In this document: positions 22,986 to 31,437 of the stretch, in pieces | Numbering within the stretch: the stretch's first letter is position 1 | Layout: every line of letters begins with the position of its first letter | DNA from: Clostridia bacterium | Lineage (GTDB): Bacteria; Bacillota; Clostridia; Oscillospirales; Acutalibacteraceae | Direction: 5' to 3' | DNA length: 64,000 nucleotides | NCBI GenBank assembly: GCA_017436225.1 | Contig: JAFSDM010000022.1 | Span: 1 to 64,000, forward strand | Made by a program: the position numbers and the translations under genes | The notes under the pieces: generated by a model | Told to the model about the DNA's origin: nothing | Database searches by the model: none | The model's input: the letters and a program-made list of their open reading frames with translations, nothing else

Positions 22986-23942
22986 TTAAGATATATAGTA
23001 AATTTCGTTAGAGGGAATCTCGTTGCCTAGTAACGAACGCTTTACTTTATAAATAAGCTTGTAATACGCCGTAAGCTTTCTCTTCATTTCATTGCCGCTA
23101 ATAAAGTCAGCCTTGCAGGATTTTAAAAATTCTTCACCGCAATAATCAGAGTAAATAAGCTCGTGCTTTTTAGCTAAAGAAAGCGTTTCGCTTAAATTAG
23201 ATGACTTGTTAAGTGAAGCCTCAATCTCACCAAGCAAATATTCAATAGCTTTGGGATTATCCCTTACATAATCACTTCTTGCAACAACACAGTAGTTTAC
23301 AATCGAAGGATTATTTAACTTTTTAGCAAGCTCATCTGTAAGGTTATATGAAACAAGATTTTCAACCTCGGCTTTTGCCCATGAAGCATCCGAAGATTCA
23401 AATAAAGCAAACGAAACATCGCCGTTTGAAATTTTTTCTATAAGCGTGTAGTTGTCTGAAGTGAATTCAAATTTTATTTCTTCAAATGGGTCAATACCGT
23501 AAAAGCTTACCAAATATCTTAAAAGATTTTCCATAAGGGTATCGTGTTCGCTAATATAAATTGTTTGACCCTTTAATTCTGAAATATCGGTAATGCTTTT
23601 GGTAGATACAAGCTCAAATCCGCCAACCGAAATACCTGCAAGAATTTTAATCTTGGGGTCAGCCTTTTTTTGCAGTTGTGCCGCAAGCTCAACGGGAATA
23701 ACTGCAATATCCGCGTAATTTAGGGTAATGGAATATCTGGCGCCGCTTGGAAGCAGGGAGATGTTTAATTCATAAATGTATGGGTCGTCCTCACCGTTTT
23801 CCTCAATCATATGTGAAAGAAAAGCGGAAGCTGAGTTTTGAACGGTTGCAATGCTTATTTTTGGTGTTCCTTTTTCATTGCAACCCGAAAGGGCTGTAAT
23901 AAGTAAAGAAATGCATAACAACACAGTCAAAAAACGTTTCAT
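22986..23942 (-). CDS. Solute-binding lipoprotein, NMT1/TauA-like
   Basis: A 318-residue predicted lipoprotein (MKRFLTVLLCISLLITALSGC, lipid cysteine about residue 21) with a periplasmic-binding-protein type II fold of the NMT1/SsuA/TauA type (ISIATVQNSASAFLSHM, YADIAVIPVELAAQL, ELKGQTIYIS). Such proteins deliver sulfonates, thiamine precursors or similar small molecules to an ABC transporter, but no permease or ATPase is adjacent. Instead it is the last gene of the MoxR-DUF58-transglutaminase run, 18 bases after the latter. The ligand is unknown. Confidence 0.72.
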   Translation of the reverse strand: MKRFLTVLLCISLLITALSGCNEKGTPKISIATVQNSASAFLSHMIEENGEDDPYIYELNISLLPSGARYSITLNYADIAVIPVELAAQLQKKADPKIKILAGISVGGFELVSTKSITDISELKGQTIYISEHDTLMENLLRYLVSFYGIDPFEEIKFEFTSDNYTLIEKISNGDVSFALFESSDASWAKAEVENLVSYNLTDELAKKLNNPSIVNYCVVARSDYVRDNPKAIEYLLGEIEASLNKSSNLSETLSLAKKHELIYSDYCGEEFLKSCKADFISGNEMKRKLTAYYKLIYKVKRSLLGNEIPSNEIYYIS

Positions 23943-23960
23943 AATATCACCCTTTCAGCA

Positions 23961-26498
23961 TTAGCCAAGATTTTCAATGAACATAAATTCAAACTTATCC
24001 TCACCTGAAATTAATTTCTTTTTGTTTTGGCGGAATTCTGTTACAACCTCTTCAAGGTATAACAGCTCATCATCGGTTAGTACTTGATCGCTAAAGCGGT
24101 ATTTTAAGAACTTGTTCATTAAAATAATGTGCTTTTCGCCCTCAATGACAGTAGACTCAGCCGCAACCCTCTGTGCAAACTCAAGGTAGGGGAGGTGTTC
24201 GGTATTAACAATGTTATCAAATCGCAATAAACGAATGTAATACTTGTAAATAGCCGTTACCTTTCTGTTATAGTTGCTAGAAGATATACTCATTTTAAGA
24301 AGCCTTAGCCTAATCAACCGTCGTATTACTAAGATGATAAAGGTAAGAAGAAGCAGGATAATAAAGGTAGCTGCAGTTAAACCAACAAATATAAAGAAAT
24401 ATTTAATAATGTTAATTATTATCTGTAAAGGTGTAGCGGGAGTTTCCTCATCCTCTATAAGCTCAAGCTCGGGAACTTCTTCTTCTATGAAGATCATATC
24501 AGAATCTTCACTGTCTTCAGGTAAAAGCTCTTCAGGCTGTTCGGGAGCATCTAAGTTTTCATTTGAAATATCAAGCTCATCAATAAGTCTTCCCTCGTAG
24601 AAGCCTGTAGTTGCTTCAATGGGGAACCAACCGTAATTGCTTTCGTAAATTTCTATCCAAGCGTGTGCGTTAGCATCTGTAAGCTCGGTAGTCATAGAGC
24701 CATCTTCATTTTTGGTGGAGTTTTTAAACTCTTCTTGTTTAATAACATAACCCTCAACATAACGTGTAGGAACATCTGCCATACGAAGCATAATTGCCAT
24801 AGCAGTTGCAAAGTGAGGAGCATAACCCTTTTTGTTTTCAAGTAAAAGCCAAGAAACAAAATCTTCGCCCTCAGGCACAGCGGGTGTGACTAAAGAATAT
24901 TTAACATTTGCCTTTAAATATTCTCTAATGCGGTCGGCGATTTCTATATTGGATAACGCCATACCTTCACCATTAAAGCCGTAGCCTGTACCCTGCACAA
25001 GACCGTCTACAATTGTTTGAACTTCATTAAGTCCGCTAGGCGCCTTGGTGTAGGTGTATTTAACGTACTTAGTATATTCCTTCCATATAGATGAATATGT
25101 TTTTTCGTTGTAGATGTCGCTGGTGTTTACCGTAAACAGTGAGCCTACGTTGGTAAAGGCAGAGTAGGTATATTCAGACTTGTTTTTCGGCTCAATCATA
25201 TATTCGCCGCTTAAATTAAAGTCATTGTTAATTAAAGGAACGTAGGCAGTGTAAGCGTAGTCCTTTTTACGCCTTAAGTTACTGATGGTAATGTTAGAAA
25301 TAGAGTTTTTAACAAAAGGATTTCTCTCAGCAATTTCAACAAGAGCTTTACCTTGCATATTTTGAGGATATAAGCCGCTGGACTCAAATACCTCATTTAG
25401 CCAAGCATAGTTTGGCTCTATTTCAGCTGCCTCCCAGGATGAACCTGTGTATTCACCGGCAATGTAACCGCGCAAATAGCTTTGATCGGCAAAGTGTGAT
25501 TGAAGTGTTAGGTAGTGACGGTTTTTAATCTCACGGTCATCAAGCTGGTAAAGCTTACCTTCACGCATACTACCGTCATTATCAGTACCTAAAATATAAT
25601 CAATCAAATCAGAAACATAGGTCTTAAAATCGCTTCTGAGCTGTTTCATATCCTCAGGACGGCTGTAACCTGCCTTTTCAACAATAAAGTTACCCAAAGC
25701 AAAGGTTAAAAAGGTGATGATTGCAACAATCATACCAATAGAAGAAACCAGAGTTTGTTTTCTCTCAGCTGCAGTAGTTTTTGTTTTCTTTTTATCGCTT
25801 CTTTTTTTCTTGATTTTTCTTATAAAGGTTGAGCTATGCATAGCAAAAACGCCCATCCAGCCCGAAAGCATAGCCGCAAACCAGAAATGGTTAGGAACCA
25901 TACCAAAAAGGGCGCCAATCTCAAAAAGAGGGAAGGTAATAAGGAAAATAAAGAAGAAGTTTATCCTTTTAACTGTGAAATAGGTTACGCCATAAACCAC
26001 TAAAAGACCAACAATAGTAAGCAAAAAGGTTGTATCAAGCTTCATAGCCTCTGAGAAGGTGTAAGAAAGCTCGGGCACAGACCAACGCATATTTTCAGCA
26101 ATGCCAACCAAAACAAAGTCTCTTACATATTCAAAACCTGATAATGTAAGGTTAAAGAATATAAAGGGTAGCGCAACAATTAATCCAAGCACACCCCAAA
26201 GAACATACTTAACTATTTTCTTTTTTATTTGAAGTGCAATATTAACGCCAAGTCCGAAAAGTAATAGCAAAACTAAAAACAAGGCGTTGTGATACTCAAC
26301 GGAAAACATTGTAGTGAAGCTAAGCATAGCACCAAGACCAATAATTATGGTCAAAATGTAGTTCATTAAGGTTCCCATAATGTAGGAAAGCGCTTTGTTA
26401 GCAGTTGTTTTACTTCCGGTGTACTTAAATCTAACGCCTGTATCTAAAGCGGGTTGCTGCTCGGTAACGGTATTGGTAGCTTTTGATTTTATTTTCAT
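23961..26498 (-). CDS. Membrane transglutaminase-like protein lacking the catalytic cysteine
   Basis: An 845-residue protein. The N-terminal 270 residues hold about six to eight membrane helices. An extracytoplasmic region with the transglutaminase-like fold follows (about 500-640), then an acidic stretch rich in Glu/Asp (about 640-680), one more helix (about 685-715) and a cytoplasmic C-terminal tail. In the fold, the usual GYC is GYA (Ala560), the histidine is present (NAHAWIEIY, H612) and the aspartate position reads E628. The catalytic triad is therefore broken. The ATG at 26498 is set by GGAGG. It belongs to the MoxR-DUF58-transglutaminase module, which commonly acts at the cell surface. 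A binding or scaffold role is inferred. Confidence 0.82.
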   Translation of the reverse strand: MKIKSKATNTVTEQQPALDTGVRFKYTGSKTTANKALSYIMGTLMNYILTIIIGLGAMLSFTTMFSVEYHNALFLVLLLLFGLGVNIALQIKKKIVKYVLWGVLGLIVALPFIFFNLTLSGFEYVRDFVLVGIAENMRWSVPELSYTFSEAMKLDTTFLLTIVGLLVVYGVTYFTVKRINFFFIFLITFPLFEIGALFGMVPNHFWFAAMLSGWMGVFAMHSSTFIRKIKKKRSDKKKTKTTAAERKQTLVSSIGMIVAIITFLTFALGNFIVEKAGYSRPEDMKQLRSDFKTYVSDLIDYILGTDNDGSMREGKLYQLDDREIKNRHYLTLQSHFADQSYLRGYIAGEYTGSSWEAAEIEPNYAWLNEVFESSGLYPQNMQGKALVEIAERNPFVKNSISNITISNLRRKKDYAYTAYVPLINNDFNLSGEYMIEPKNKSEYTYSAFTNVGSLFTVNTSDIYNEKTYSSIWKEYTKYVKYTYTKAPSGLNEVQTIVDGLVQGTGYGFNGEGMALSNIEIADRIREYLKANVKYSLVTPAVPEGEDFVSWLLLENKKGYAPHFATAMAIMLRMADVPTRYVEGYVIKQEEFKNSTKNEDGSMTTELTDANAHAWIEIYESNYGWFPIEATTGFYEGRLIDELDISNENLDAPEQPEELLPEDSEDSDMIFIEEEVPELELIEDEETPATPLQIIINIIKYFFIFVGLTAATFIILLLLTFIILVIRRLIRLRLLKMSISSSNYNRKVTAIYKYYIRLLRFDNIVNTEHLPYLEFAQRVAAESTVIEGEKHIILMNKFLKYRFSDQVLTDDELLYLEEVVTEFRQNKKKLISGEDKFEFMFIENLG

Positions 26499-26510
26499 AT
26501 CCAACACCTC

Positions 26511-27683
26511 CTAAAGCATTATTCCGGCTAAAGAGTCGGTAACCTTATTGGGATTAACTGTAATAAACTGAACGGAACCTGCAGTTCCTTCTGCATTTGC
26601 CAGTTCATCGCCAATTTTGAAAACTGAATAGAAGGTAGCAAAAGACATTTCGCCCAAATCGCTAAGCGAAGAAGCATTTTGAAGAGCGGTTACATATGCC
26701 ACGTGAGAGCATATTGGACGGTCTTTCTTCCAATTTTCCAAAGAGCCGCCTGTTGAATCTAAACCACAGGCAAGCATAAGACCCATTGTTGCAAACATAT
26801 CATCGGTGTTTTTAATTTCCTCATCAAAAGAGCGAGAGGTTTTTGGGTCAAACCAACAAATGTGATGCACAATTTCAGCTTCGCAAAGGAAGTTGGAAAG
26901 ATTAAAGGTGGTTTCAATTACAGCATCAATATCACTTAACAGTTTTTCGTTATCTTCAGCGGCGAGCTCAGGAATAATGGTAATACTGTTATTAATAGGT
27001 AAGCTGTAATCCTTAACCATAAGTGTATCCTGTTTACTACTTAATTTCCAGTGAATTCTGTTAAGCTTGTCACCGCCAACATAATCACGAATAGCAAAAA
27101 CCTCTGATGGGTCGTCGCCCTTTTTGGATTTAGAAAATACATCTGAATCCACACCTAAAAGGGTGTTTTGGCGAATATCCATAGAAATCGGTAGTATTTC
27201 AGGTAAGAATGTTATTTCGTAGTGCTTGTTGATTTTATACTTAAAACGGAACAAGCGGAAATAATCATACATATAAATATTGTCAAGCGTAACCTTTACA
27301 ACACCTACATGTTCTGAGTTAATATCAAAACTTGAGGTTTGGTTTGTAAGCGCGTGAAGAGGGAAGGTGATTTCGGTTTTCTCATCTTCGGATGAAAAAG
27401 CGCCTTGATATGTAATGGTTGCGCGCATAGTAGGTAACGAAATAAAAGAAAGATTTTTTAAATTAATTTTCACTGAAACAGATTGCCCTTTTACAGTAAT
27501 GGGGTCGGGCGCCTCGACAGTTATTCTTGTAAAAATTCTTGCAACGGCAAGAAGTAAGAATAAAAACAGAGGTAGGGCAAGGGTTACAATGAACATAAGT
27601 AACGACAGCGAATCGACGTACATAATCACAAAAATTCCTGCGATTACTACGAACGCTGCATAAAGTATTCGTATAATTGCCAT
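26511..27683 (-). CDS. DUF58 / von Willebrand-like protein of the MoxR module
   Basis: A 390-residue protein. Two N-terminal membrane helices (about 5-22 and 26-48) are followed by a beta domain and the DUF58 signature FAIRDYVGGDKLNRIHWKLSSKQDTLMVKDY (given here in parts: FAIRDYVGGDK, RIHWKLSSK, LMVKDY), leading into a vWA-like fold. DUF58 proteins are partners of MoxR ATPases. It lies 12 bases before the transglutaminase-like gene and 41 after the MoxR gene. Confidence 0.85.
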   Translation of the reverse strand: MAIIRILYAAFVVIAGIFVIMYVDSLSLLMFIVTLALPLFLFLLLAVARIFTRITVEAPDPITVKGQSVSVKINLKNLSFISLPTMRATITYQGAFSSEDEKTEITFPLHALTNQTSSFDINSEHVGVVKVTLDNIYMYDYFRLFRFKYKINKHYEITFLPEILPISMDIRQNTLLGVDSDVFSKSKKGDDPSEVFAIRDYVGGDKLNRIHWKLSSKQDTLMVKDYSLPINNSITIIPELAAEDNEKLLSDIDAVIETTFNLSNFLCEAEIVHHICWFDPKTSRSFDEEIKNTDDMFATMGLMLACGLDSTGGSLENWKKDRPICSHVAYVTALQNASSLSDLGEMSFATFYSVFKIGDELANAEGTAGSVQFITVNPNKVTDSLAGIML

Positions 27684-27724
27684 TATAAAACCTCACATAC
27701 AAGTTAAATCAAGAAAATTTGGTT

Positions 27725-28690
27725 TTATTGTTCTTCAATTGCAGGAATTTCAACAGTTTTAAGAATATCATCAATAACATTTTCTACTGTTGTGCCGTTT
27801 ACTCTGGCTTTAGGACTTAAAATTACACGGTGAGAAGAAGCATCAAGGAAAACTGCTGCAACATCATCGGGAACAACGTAGTTTCTACCCTTAATAAATG
27901 CGTATGCTCTGGCAAGGCGGGCGGTTGCAATAGAACCGCGGGGGCTCATACCAAGCTCTAACATTTCGTGATTTCTGGTAGTCTCAGCAAGTTTTGCAAT
28001 GTAGTGGTAAATATCATCACTTACGTAAACCTGCTCTGCGATTTGCTGCATTTCAACAATATCTTCAGCCGAAGCAACTTCGTTTACAGCCTCTAAAGGA
28101 TTGCGGTTTTGCTTACCCTTTAAAATAGCGTATTCGCTCTCAACATCGGGATAACCCATAGAAATCTTTACCATAAAACGGTCAAGCTGTGATTCAGGAA
28201 GCATTTGAGTACCAATTGAACCAATAGGATTTTGAGTAGCAATAACAATGTAGGGCTTTGGTAACTCACGGGTAATACCGTCGATAGTTACTTTGCCTTC
28301 CTCCATAACCTCCAAAAGAGCAGACTGAGTCTTACTTGAGGTACGGTTAATTTCATCAGCAAGGAAGAGATTGCAAATTGCGGCGCCGGGTTTGTATGTA
28401 AAGGTATCGGTATCCTTGTTGTATACAGAAAAACCGGTAACATCGGTAGGAAGTACGTCGGGTGTAAACTGTAAACGTTGATGGTTAAGGTTCATAGCTC
28501 TTGAGAATGCAAGAGCCATTGTAGTTTTACCAACACCGGGGATGTCATCAAGCAAAACGTGACCTCTAGCTAAGAAGGAAATAAGAAGTCTATCGATAAT
28601 ATCGTTTTTACCTATAATAACCTTTTTTACTTCGTTTGAAATAGCAATTGCTTTTTGTTGAAGTTCATTAAATTTTGTTTGTTCGTTCAT
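27725..28690 (-). CDS. MoxR-family AAA+ ATPase
   Basis: A 321-residue AAA+ chaperone-like ATPase. It has Walker A in DDIPGVGKTTMALAFS, Walker B in NLFLADEINRTS, sensor 1 in YIVIATQNPIGSIG, the conserved LPESQLDRF, and sensor 2 in ELGMSPRGSIATARLARAYA. MoxR proteins remodel or activate vWA-domain partners, here the DUF58 protein encoded directly downstream. It is the first gene of a four-gene operon. The SD is AAAGGAG. Confidence 0.92.
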   Translation of the reverse strand: MNEQTKFNELQQKAIAISNEVKKVIIGKNDIIDRLLISFLARGHVLLDDIPGVGKTTMALAFSRAMNLNHQRLQFTPDVLPTDVTGFSVYNKDTDTFTYKPGAAICNLFLADEINRTSSKTQSALLEVMEEGKVTIDGITRELPKPYIVIATQNPIGSIGTQMLPESQLDRFMVKISMGYPDVESEYAILKGKQNRNPLEAVNEVASAEDIVEMQQIAEQVYVSDDIYHYIAKLAETTRNHEMLELGMSPRGSIATARLARAYAFIKGRNYVVPDDVAAVFLDASSHRVILSPKARVNGTTVENVIDDILKTVEIPAIEEQ

Positions 28691-28728
28691 AATTTAAACT
28701 CCTTTTAAAAATATGTGTATAATTGCAC

Positions 28729-28757
28729 ATTATAACAGGAAAAGTGTATCATAAACG
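28729..28757 (-). promoter_or_regulatory. Extended -10 promoter of the MoxR operon
   Basis: Minus strand TGTTATAAT (TATAAT at 28729-28734 with the extended TG). The -35 position reads GTTTAT and is weak. The start would be near 28722. Confidence 0.6.
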
Positions 28758-28898
28758 TCTAAAAAAATCTAGATGCAATTCAAACAAAATTTATAATCAT
28801 TTTTATGTATATATACTAAAATAGTTTTGCAAAAAAATCATTATTTTTGATCATTAAAAACAAATAGGTAAAACGAGATGTTGTTTGTTAATAAATTG

Positions 28899-28927
28899 TT
28901 GACATTTGTAGTATTTAGTTGTATATT
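28899..28927 (+). promoter_or_regulatory. Promoter of potABCD
   Basis: TTGACA (28899-28904), 17 bases, TATATT (28922-28927). Predicted start near 28934, so the untranslated leader before potA is about 225 bases. Confidence 0.78.
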
Positions 28928-28944
28928 ATATTCTAGAACATTTT

Positions 28945-29159
28945 ATCATTAGGGCAGTATTTTTCTGCTATAATGATTACAGCGAAAGATTTAAAAAAGC
29001 GGCTTCAAGCTTTAGTGCCGTAGCTCCCGCGTGTTAGTGTTGCGAGAGGGCTATGAAAAACCCTTTGCGGAGGGCAGTTTGGCAGAGAAACCGCGGGTAT
29101 CGCGTAGAACTTTAAAAGTTTTCGCGGCACTTTGTGTCCGCAAAGGGAGTTGTAAACAA
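28945..29159 (+). promoter_or_regulatory. Structured potA leader RNA that can mask the potA ribosome binding site
   Basis: The 28691-29159 gap holds the MoxR promoter, the pot promoter and this leader. Stem 1: ATCATTA/TAATGAT (28945-28951/28971-28977) with inner GCAG/CTGC. Stem 2: CGGC/GCCG (29000-29020). Main stem: CCCTTTGCGGA (29061-29071) pairs perfectly with TCCGCAAAGGG (29137-29147), enclosing CCGCG/CGCGG (29091-29095/29123-29127) and AACTT/AAGTT. The main stem's right arm contains most of the SD (AAAGGGAG, 29142-29149) of potA. AGGG at 29047-29050 can instead pair with CCCT at 29061-29064, a possible switch. It matches no riboswitch or T-box class I can recognise. Confidence 0.55.
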
Positions 29160-30272
29160 TTGAAAAACGTAGTAGAGCTTAAAAATATTTCAGTCACCTT
29201 CGACGAGGAAAAGGTTTTAGATCAAATCGATCTTAAAATCAAAGACAAAGAGTTTGTTACCCTTTTGGGACCTTCGGGTTGCGGTAAAACCACCACCCTT
29301 AGGGTTATTGCAGGCTTTGTCAATCCCGATGAGGGTGATGTTTTGTTTGAGGGCGAAAGCATTAACCATTTGCCCCCTCATAAGCGTCAGGTCAATACCA
29401 TTTTTCAGCGTTATGCGCTATTCCCACACCTTAACGTTTATGAAAATATTGCCTTTGGTCTTAGAGTTAAAAAAACACCCGAGCAGGAGATTAAAAAACA
29501 GGTTTCCGATATTTTGAAGCTTGTTAATCTTTCGGGTTATGAAAAACGAGATATTTCAAAGCTTTCGGGCGGTCAGCAGCAGCGTGTTGCTATTGCCAGA
29601 GCTATTATAAACCGCCCTAAGGTGCTGCTTCTTGATGAACCTCTTGCCGCTTTGGATTTAAAGCTTCGTAAGGATATGCAGGTAGAGCTTAAAAACATTC
29701 AAAAAAGCCTTGGAATAACCTTTGTTTTTGTTACCCACGACCAAGAAGAAGCCCTTGCAATGTCTGATACCGTTGTTGTTATGAATGAGGGTATTATTCA
29801 GCAAATCGGAACCCCTCAGGATATTTATAACGAGCCTGAGAATGCTTTTGTAGCAGATTTTATAGGCGAGAGTAATATTTTGGACGGTGTTATGAAAAAA
29901 GATTTCCTCGCCGAAATTAACGGCAGAGAATTTGAATGCCTTGATAGCGGCTTCGCCGAGAATGAGAGGGTAGATATAGTTATTCGTCCCGAGGACGTTG
30001 ATATTGTTTCGCTTGATAAAGGTATGCTTTCAGGTGAGGTTACTTCTGTTACCTTCCTTGGTGTACATTACGAAATCATTGTTGACGTTTGCGGATTTAA
30101 GTGGATGATTCAAACTACCGATGAGCATAAAGTAGGGGAAAAGGTAGGCTTATTTATTGAGCCTGACGCTATCCATATTATGAAAAAATCAAAATATTCG
30201 GGTATGTACGGTGACTACAGTACCTTTAGTGATGAAATTGAACACCTTTCCGATTTAGAAGAGGAAGAATAA
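29160..30272 (+). CDS. potA: Spermidine/putrescine ABC transporter ATPase
   Basis: A 370-residue ATPase of the polyamine importer. It has Walker [14 protein letters not shown]-loop in [12 protein letters not shown], signature [15 protein letters not shown], Walker [14 protein letters not shown]-loop in [10 protein letters not shown], and a C-terminal TOBE-type regulatory domain (about 235-350), followed by an acidic tail ending in EEEE. The start is a TTG at 29160 ([11 protein letters not shown]), with GGGAG ten bases upstream. The open frame continues upstream to 29031 but runs through the structured leader, so it is not taken. It is first of potABCD. Confidence 0.92.
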   Translation: MKNVVELKNISVTFDEEKVLDQIDLKIKDKEFVTLLGPSGCGKTTTLRVIAGFVNPDEGDVLFEGESINHLPPHKRQVNTIFQRYALFPHLNVYENIAFGLRVKKTPEQEIKKQVSDILKLVNLSGYEKRDISKLSGGQQQRVAIARAIINRPKVLLLDEPLAALDLKLRKDMQVELKNIQKSLGITFVFVTHDQEEALAMSDTVVVMNEGIIQQIGTPQDIYNEPENAFVADFIGESNILDGVMKKDFLAEINGREFECLDSGFAENERVDIVIRPEDVDIVSLDKGMLSGEVTSVTFLGVHYEIIVDVCGFKWMIQTTDEHKVGEKVGLFIEPDAIHIMKKSKYSGMYGDYSTFSDEIEHLSDLEEEE

Positions 30273-30550
30273 AATTAACTTAATTTTCAAACGCGACAAA
30301 GTCGCTGACAATGATTGTTGTTTGTCGAAACGCTTGAAAGCGCTTCGACAAGCCACTTTTTAAGCGGATATAGCAAAATTAAATTCTATGATTTAATTTT
30401 GCTGGGCATTCATTGCAATGGGTATGGACAAATTTTCAAAGAAAATTTGTCGCAAAATCAAAGATTTTGTGTCGAAACAAGTTTGTTTCGACTAACCATA
30501 ACCATTATAGCGAGGCGGCTGCCTCTGACAGTTTCGCCGTATGGCGAATT
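30271..30550. repeat. Dense hairpin array filling the potA-potB gap
   Basis: At least ten inverted repeats follow each other almost without spacing: 30271-30287, 30293-30305 (GCGAC-AAA-GTCGC), 30308-30318, 30323-30350, 30372-30403 (13-bp perfect stem), 30411-30420, 30427-30451 (11-bp stem, AAA loop), 30451-30471, 30471-30492, 30512-30525 and 30533-30548. AATGGGTATGG (30417-30427) also pairs with CCATAACCATT (30496-30506) but for one base, closing three hairpins into a multi-branched structure. The repeats are not copies of one sequence, so this is not CRISPR or a simple tandem repeat. It lies inside an operon, so it should be transcribed. Confidence 0.7.
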
Positions 30551-30582
30551 TAAGTTCATAGTTTTTAAGGGAGGGCGGATAG

Positions 30583-31437
30583 TTGAAAAATACCAGCGTT
30601 AAAAATATAAAACAAAAAAATTACAATCCTATAATCTGCACACCTTATACGGTGTGGTCGATTATATTCATAATAGTACCTCTTTTTATGGTAGCGTATT
30701 ACGCATTTACCGATAAAACAGGGGCTTTTACTCTTGCAAATATTTTAGAGCTTCCAAGGTATGCCAAAACCTTTGGTATTTCTCTTTTATATTCGGTAGA
30801 GGCAACAATAATTTGTCTAATAATTGCCTATCCGCTTGCTTATTTTATGTCTAATATGAAGGCTAGCGCAAAAAGAATGTTAAGTATGCTAATTATGGTG
30901 CCAATGTGGATGAACTTCCTTATTCGTACATATTCTTGGATAACCATTTTAGCCCGCACAGGCATTATAAATACCCTTTTAGAAAAGATTGGTATTGGAC
31001 CCTTAAAGCTCATAAATACCCCCGGCGCTATTATATTGGGTATGGTGTATAACTTTTTACCCTATATGATTTTACCTATTTATACCTCAATGCTAAAGCT
31101 TGACCATTCCCTTTTAGAGGCGGCTGATGATTTAGGCGCATCCCCCTTTACAAGACTTCGCAAGGTTATTTTACCGCTCACAATGCCTGGCGTGATTTCG
31201 GGCATTACAATGGTTTTTGTGCCTTGTGTAAGCACCTTCTATATTTCGCAAAAGCTTGGCGGCGGCAAAACAATGCTTATTGGTGACGTTATAGAAATGC
31301 AGTTCCAGTCGGCTTATAATTATAATTTAGGCGCTTCAATTTCTCTTGTTCTTATGGTGCTTATTTTAATAAGCCTTGCCGTAATGAATCACTTTGCCGA
31401 TAAGGATGATGAAGAGGGAGGCGGACTTATCATATGA
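30583..31437 (+). CDS. potB: Spermidine/putrescine ABC transporter permease
   Basis: A 284-residue membrane protein with six predicted helices and the permease EAA loop EAADDLGASPFTRLRKVILP that docks on the ATPase. It is a PotB/type I importer permease of the polyamine family. The start is TTG at 30583, eight bases after AGGGAGG. potA also starts with TTG. Its stop overlaps the potC start (ATGA). The 310-base hairpin-filled gap before it is unusual within a pot operon. Confidence 0.92.
   Translation: MKNTSVKNIKQKNYNPIICTPYTVWSIIFIIVPLFMVAYYAFTDKTGAFTLANILELPRYAKTFGISLLYSVEATIICLIIAYPLAYFMSNMKASAKRMLSMLIMVPMWMNFLIRTYSWITILARTGIINTLLEKIGIGPLKLINTPGAIILGMVYNFLPYMILPIYTSMLKLDHSLLEAADDLGASPFTRLRKVILPLTMPGVISGITMVFVPCVSTFYISQKLGGGKTMLIGDVIEMQFQSAYNYNLGASISLVLMVLILISLAVMNHFADKDDEEGGGLII

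Noticed and set aside
29080..29100. T-box-like ACCGCGGGT in the potA leader
   Set aside because: The leader lacks the AGGGTGG context, a stem I specifier region and an aminoacyl or amino-acid gene downstream.
29031..29159. 43-residue N-terminal extension of potA
   Set aside because: It encodes the paired arms of the leader and no ABC-domain residues. The TTG at 29160 has its own SD and starts the conserved domain.
30271..30550. CRISPR array
   Set aside because: The units are palindromes with different sequences and no constant repeat or regular spacer.
30315..30602. 95-residue frame across the potA-potB gap
   Set aside because: It is composed of translated hairpins, lacks an SD and overlaps the potB start.
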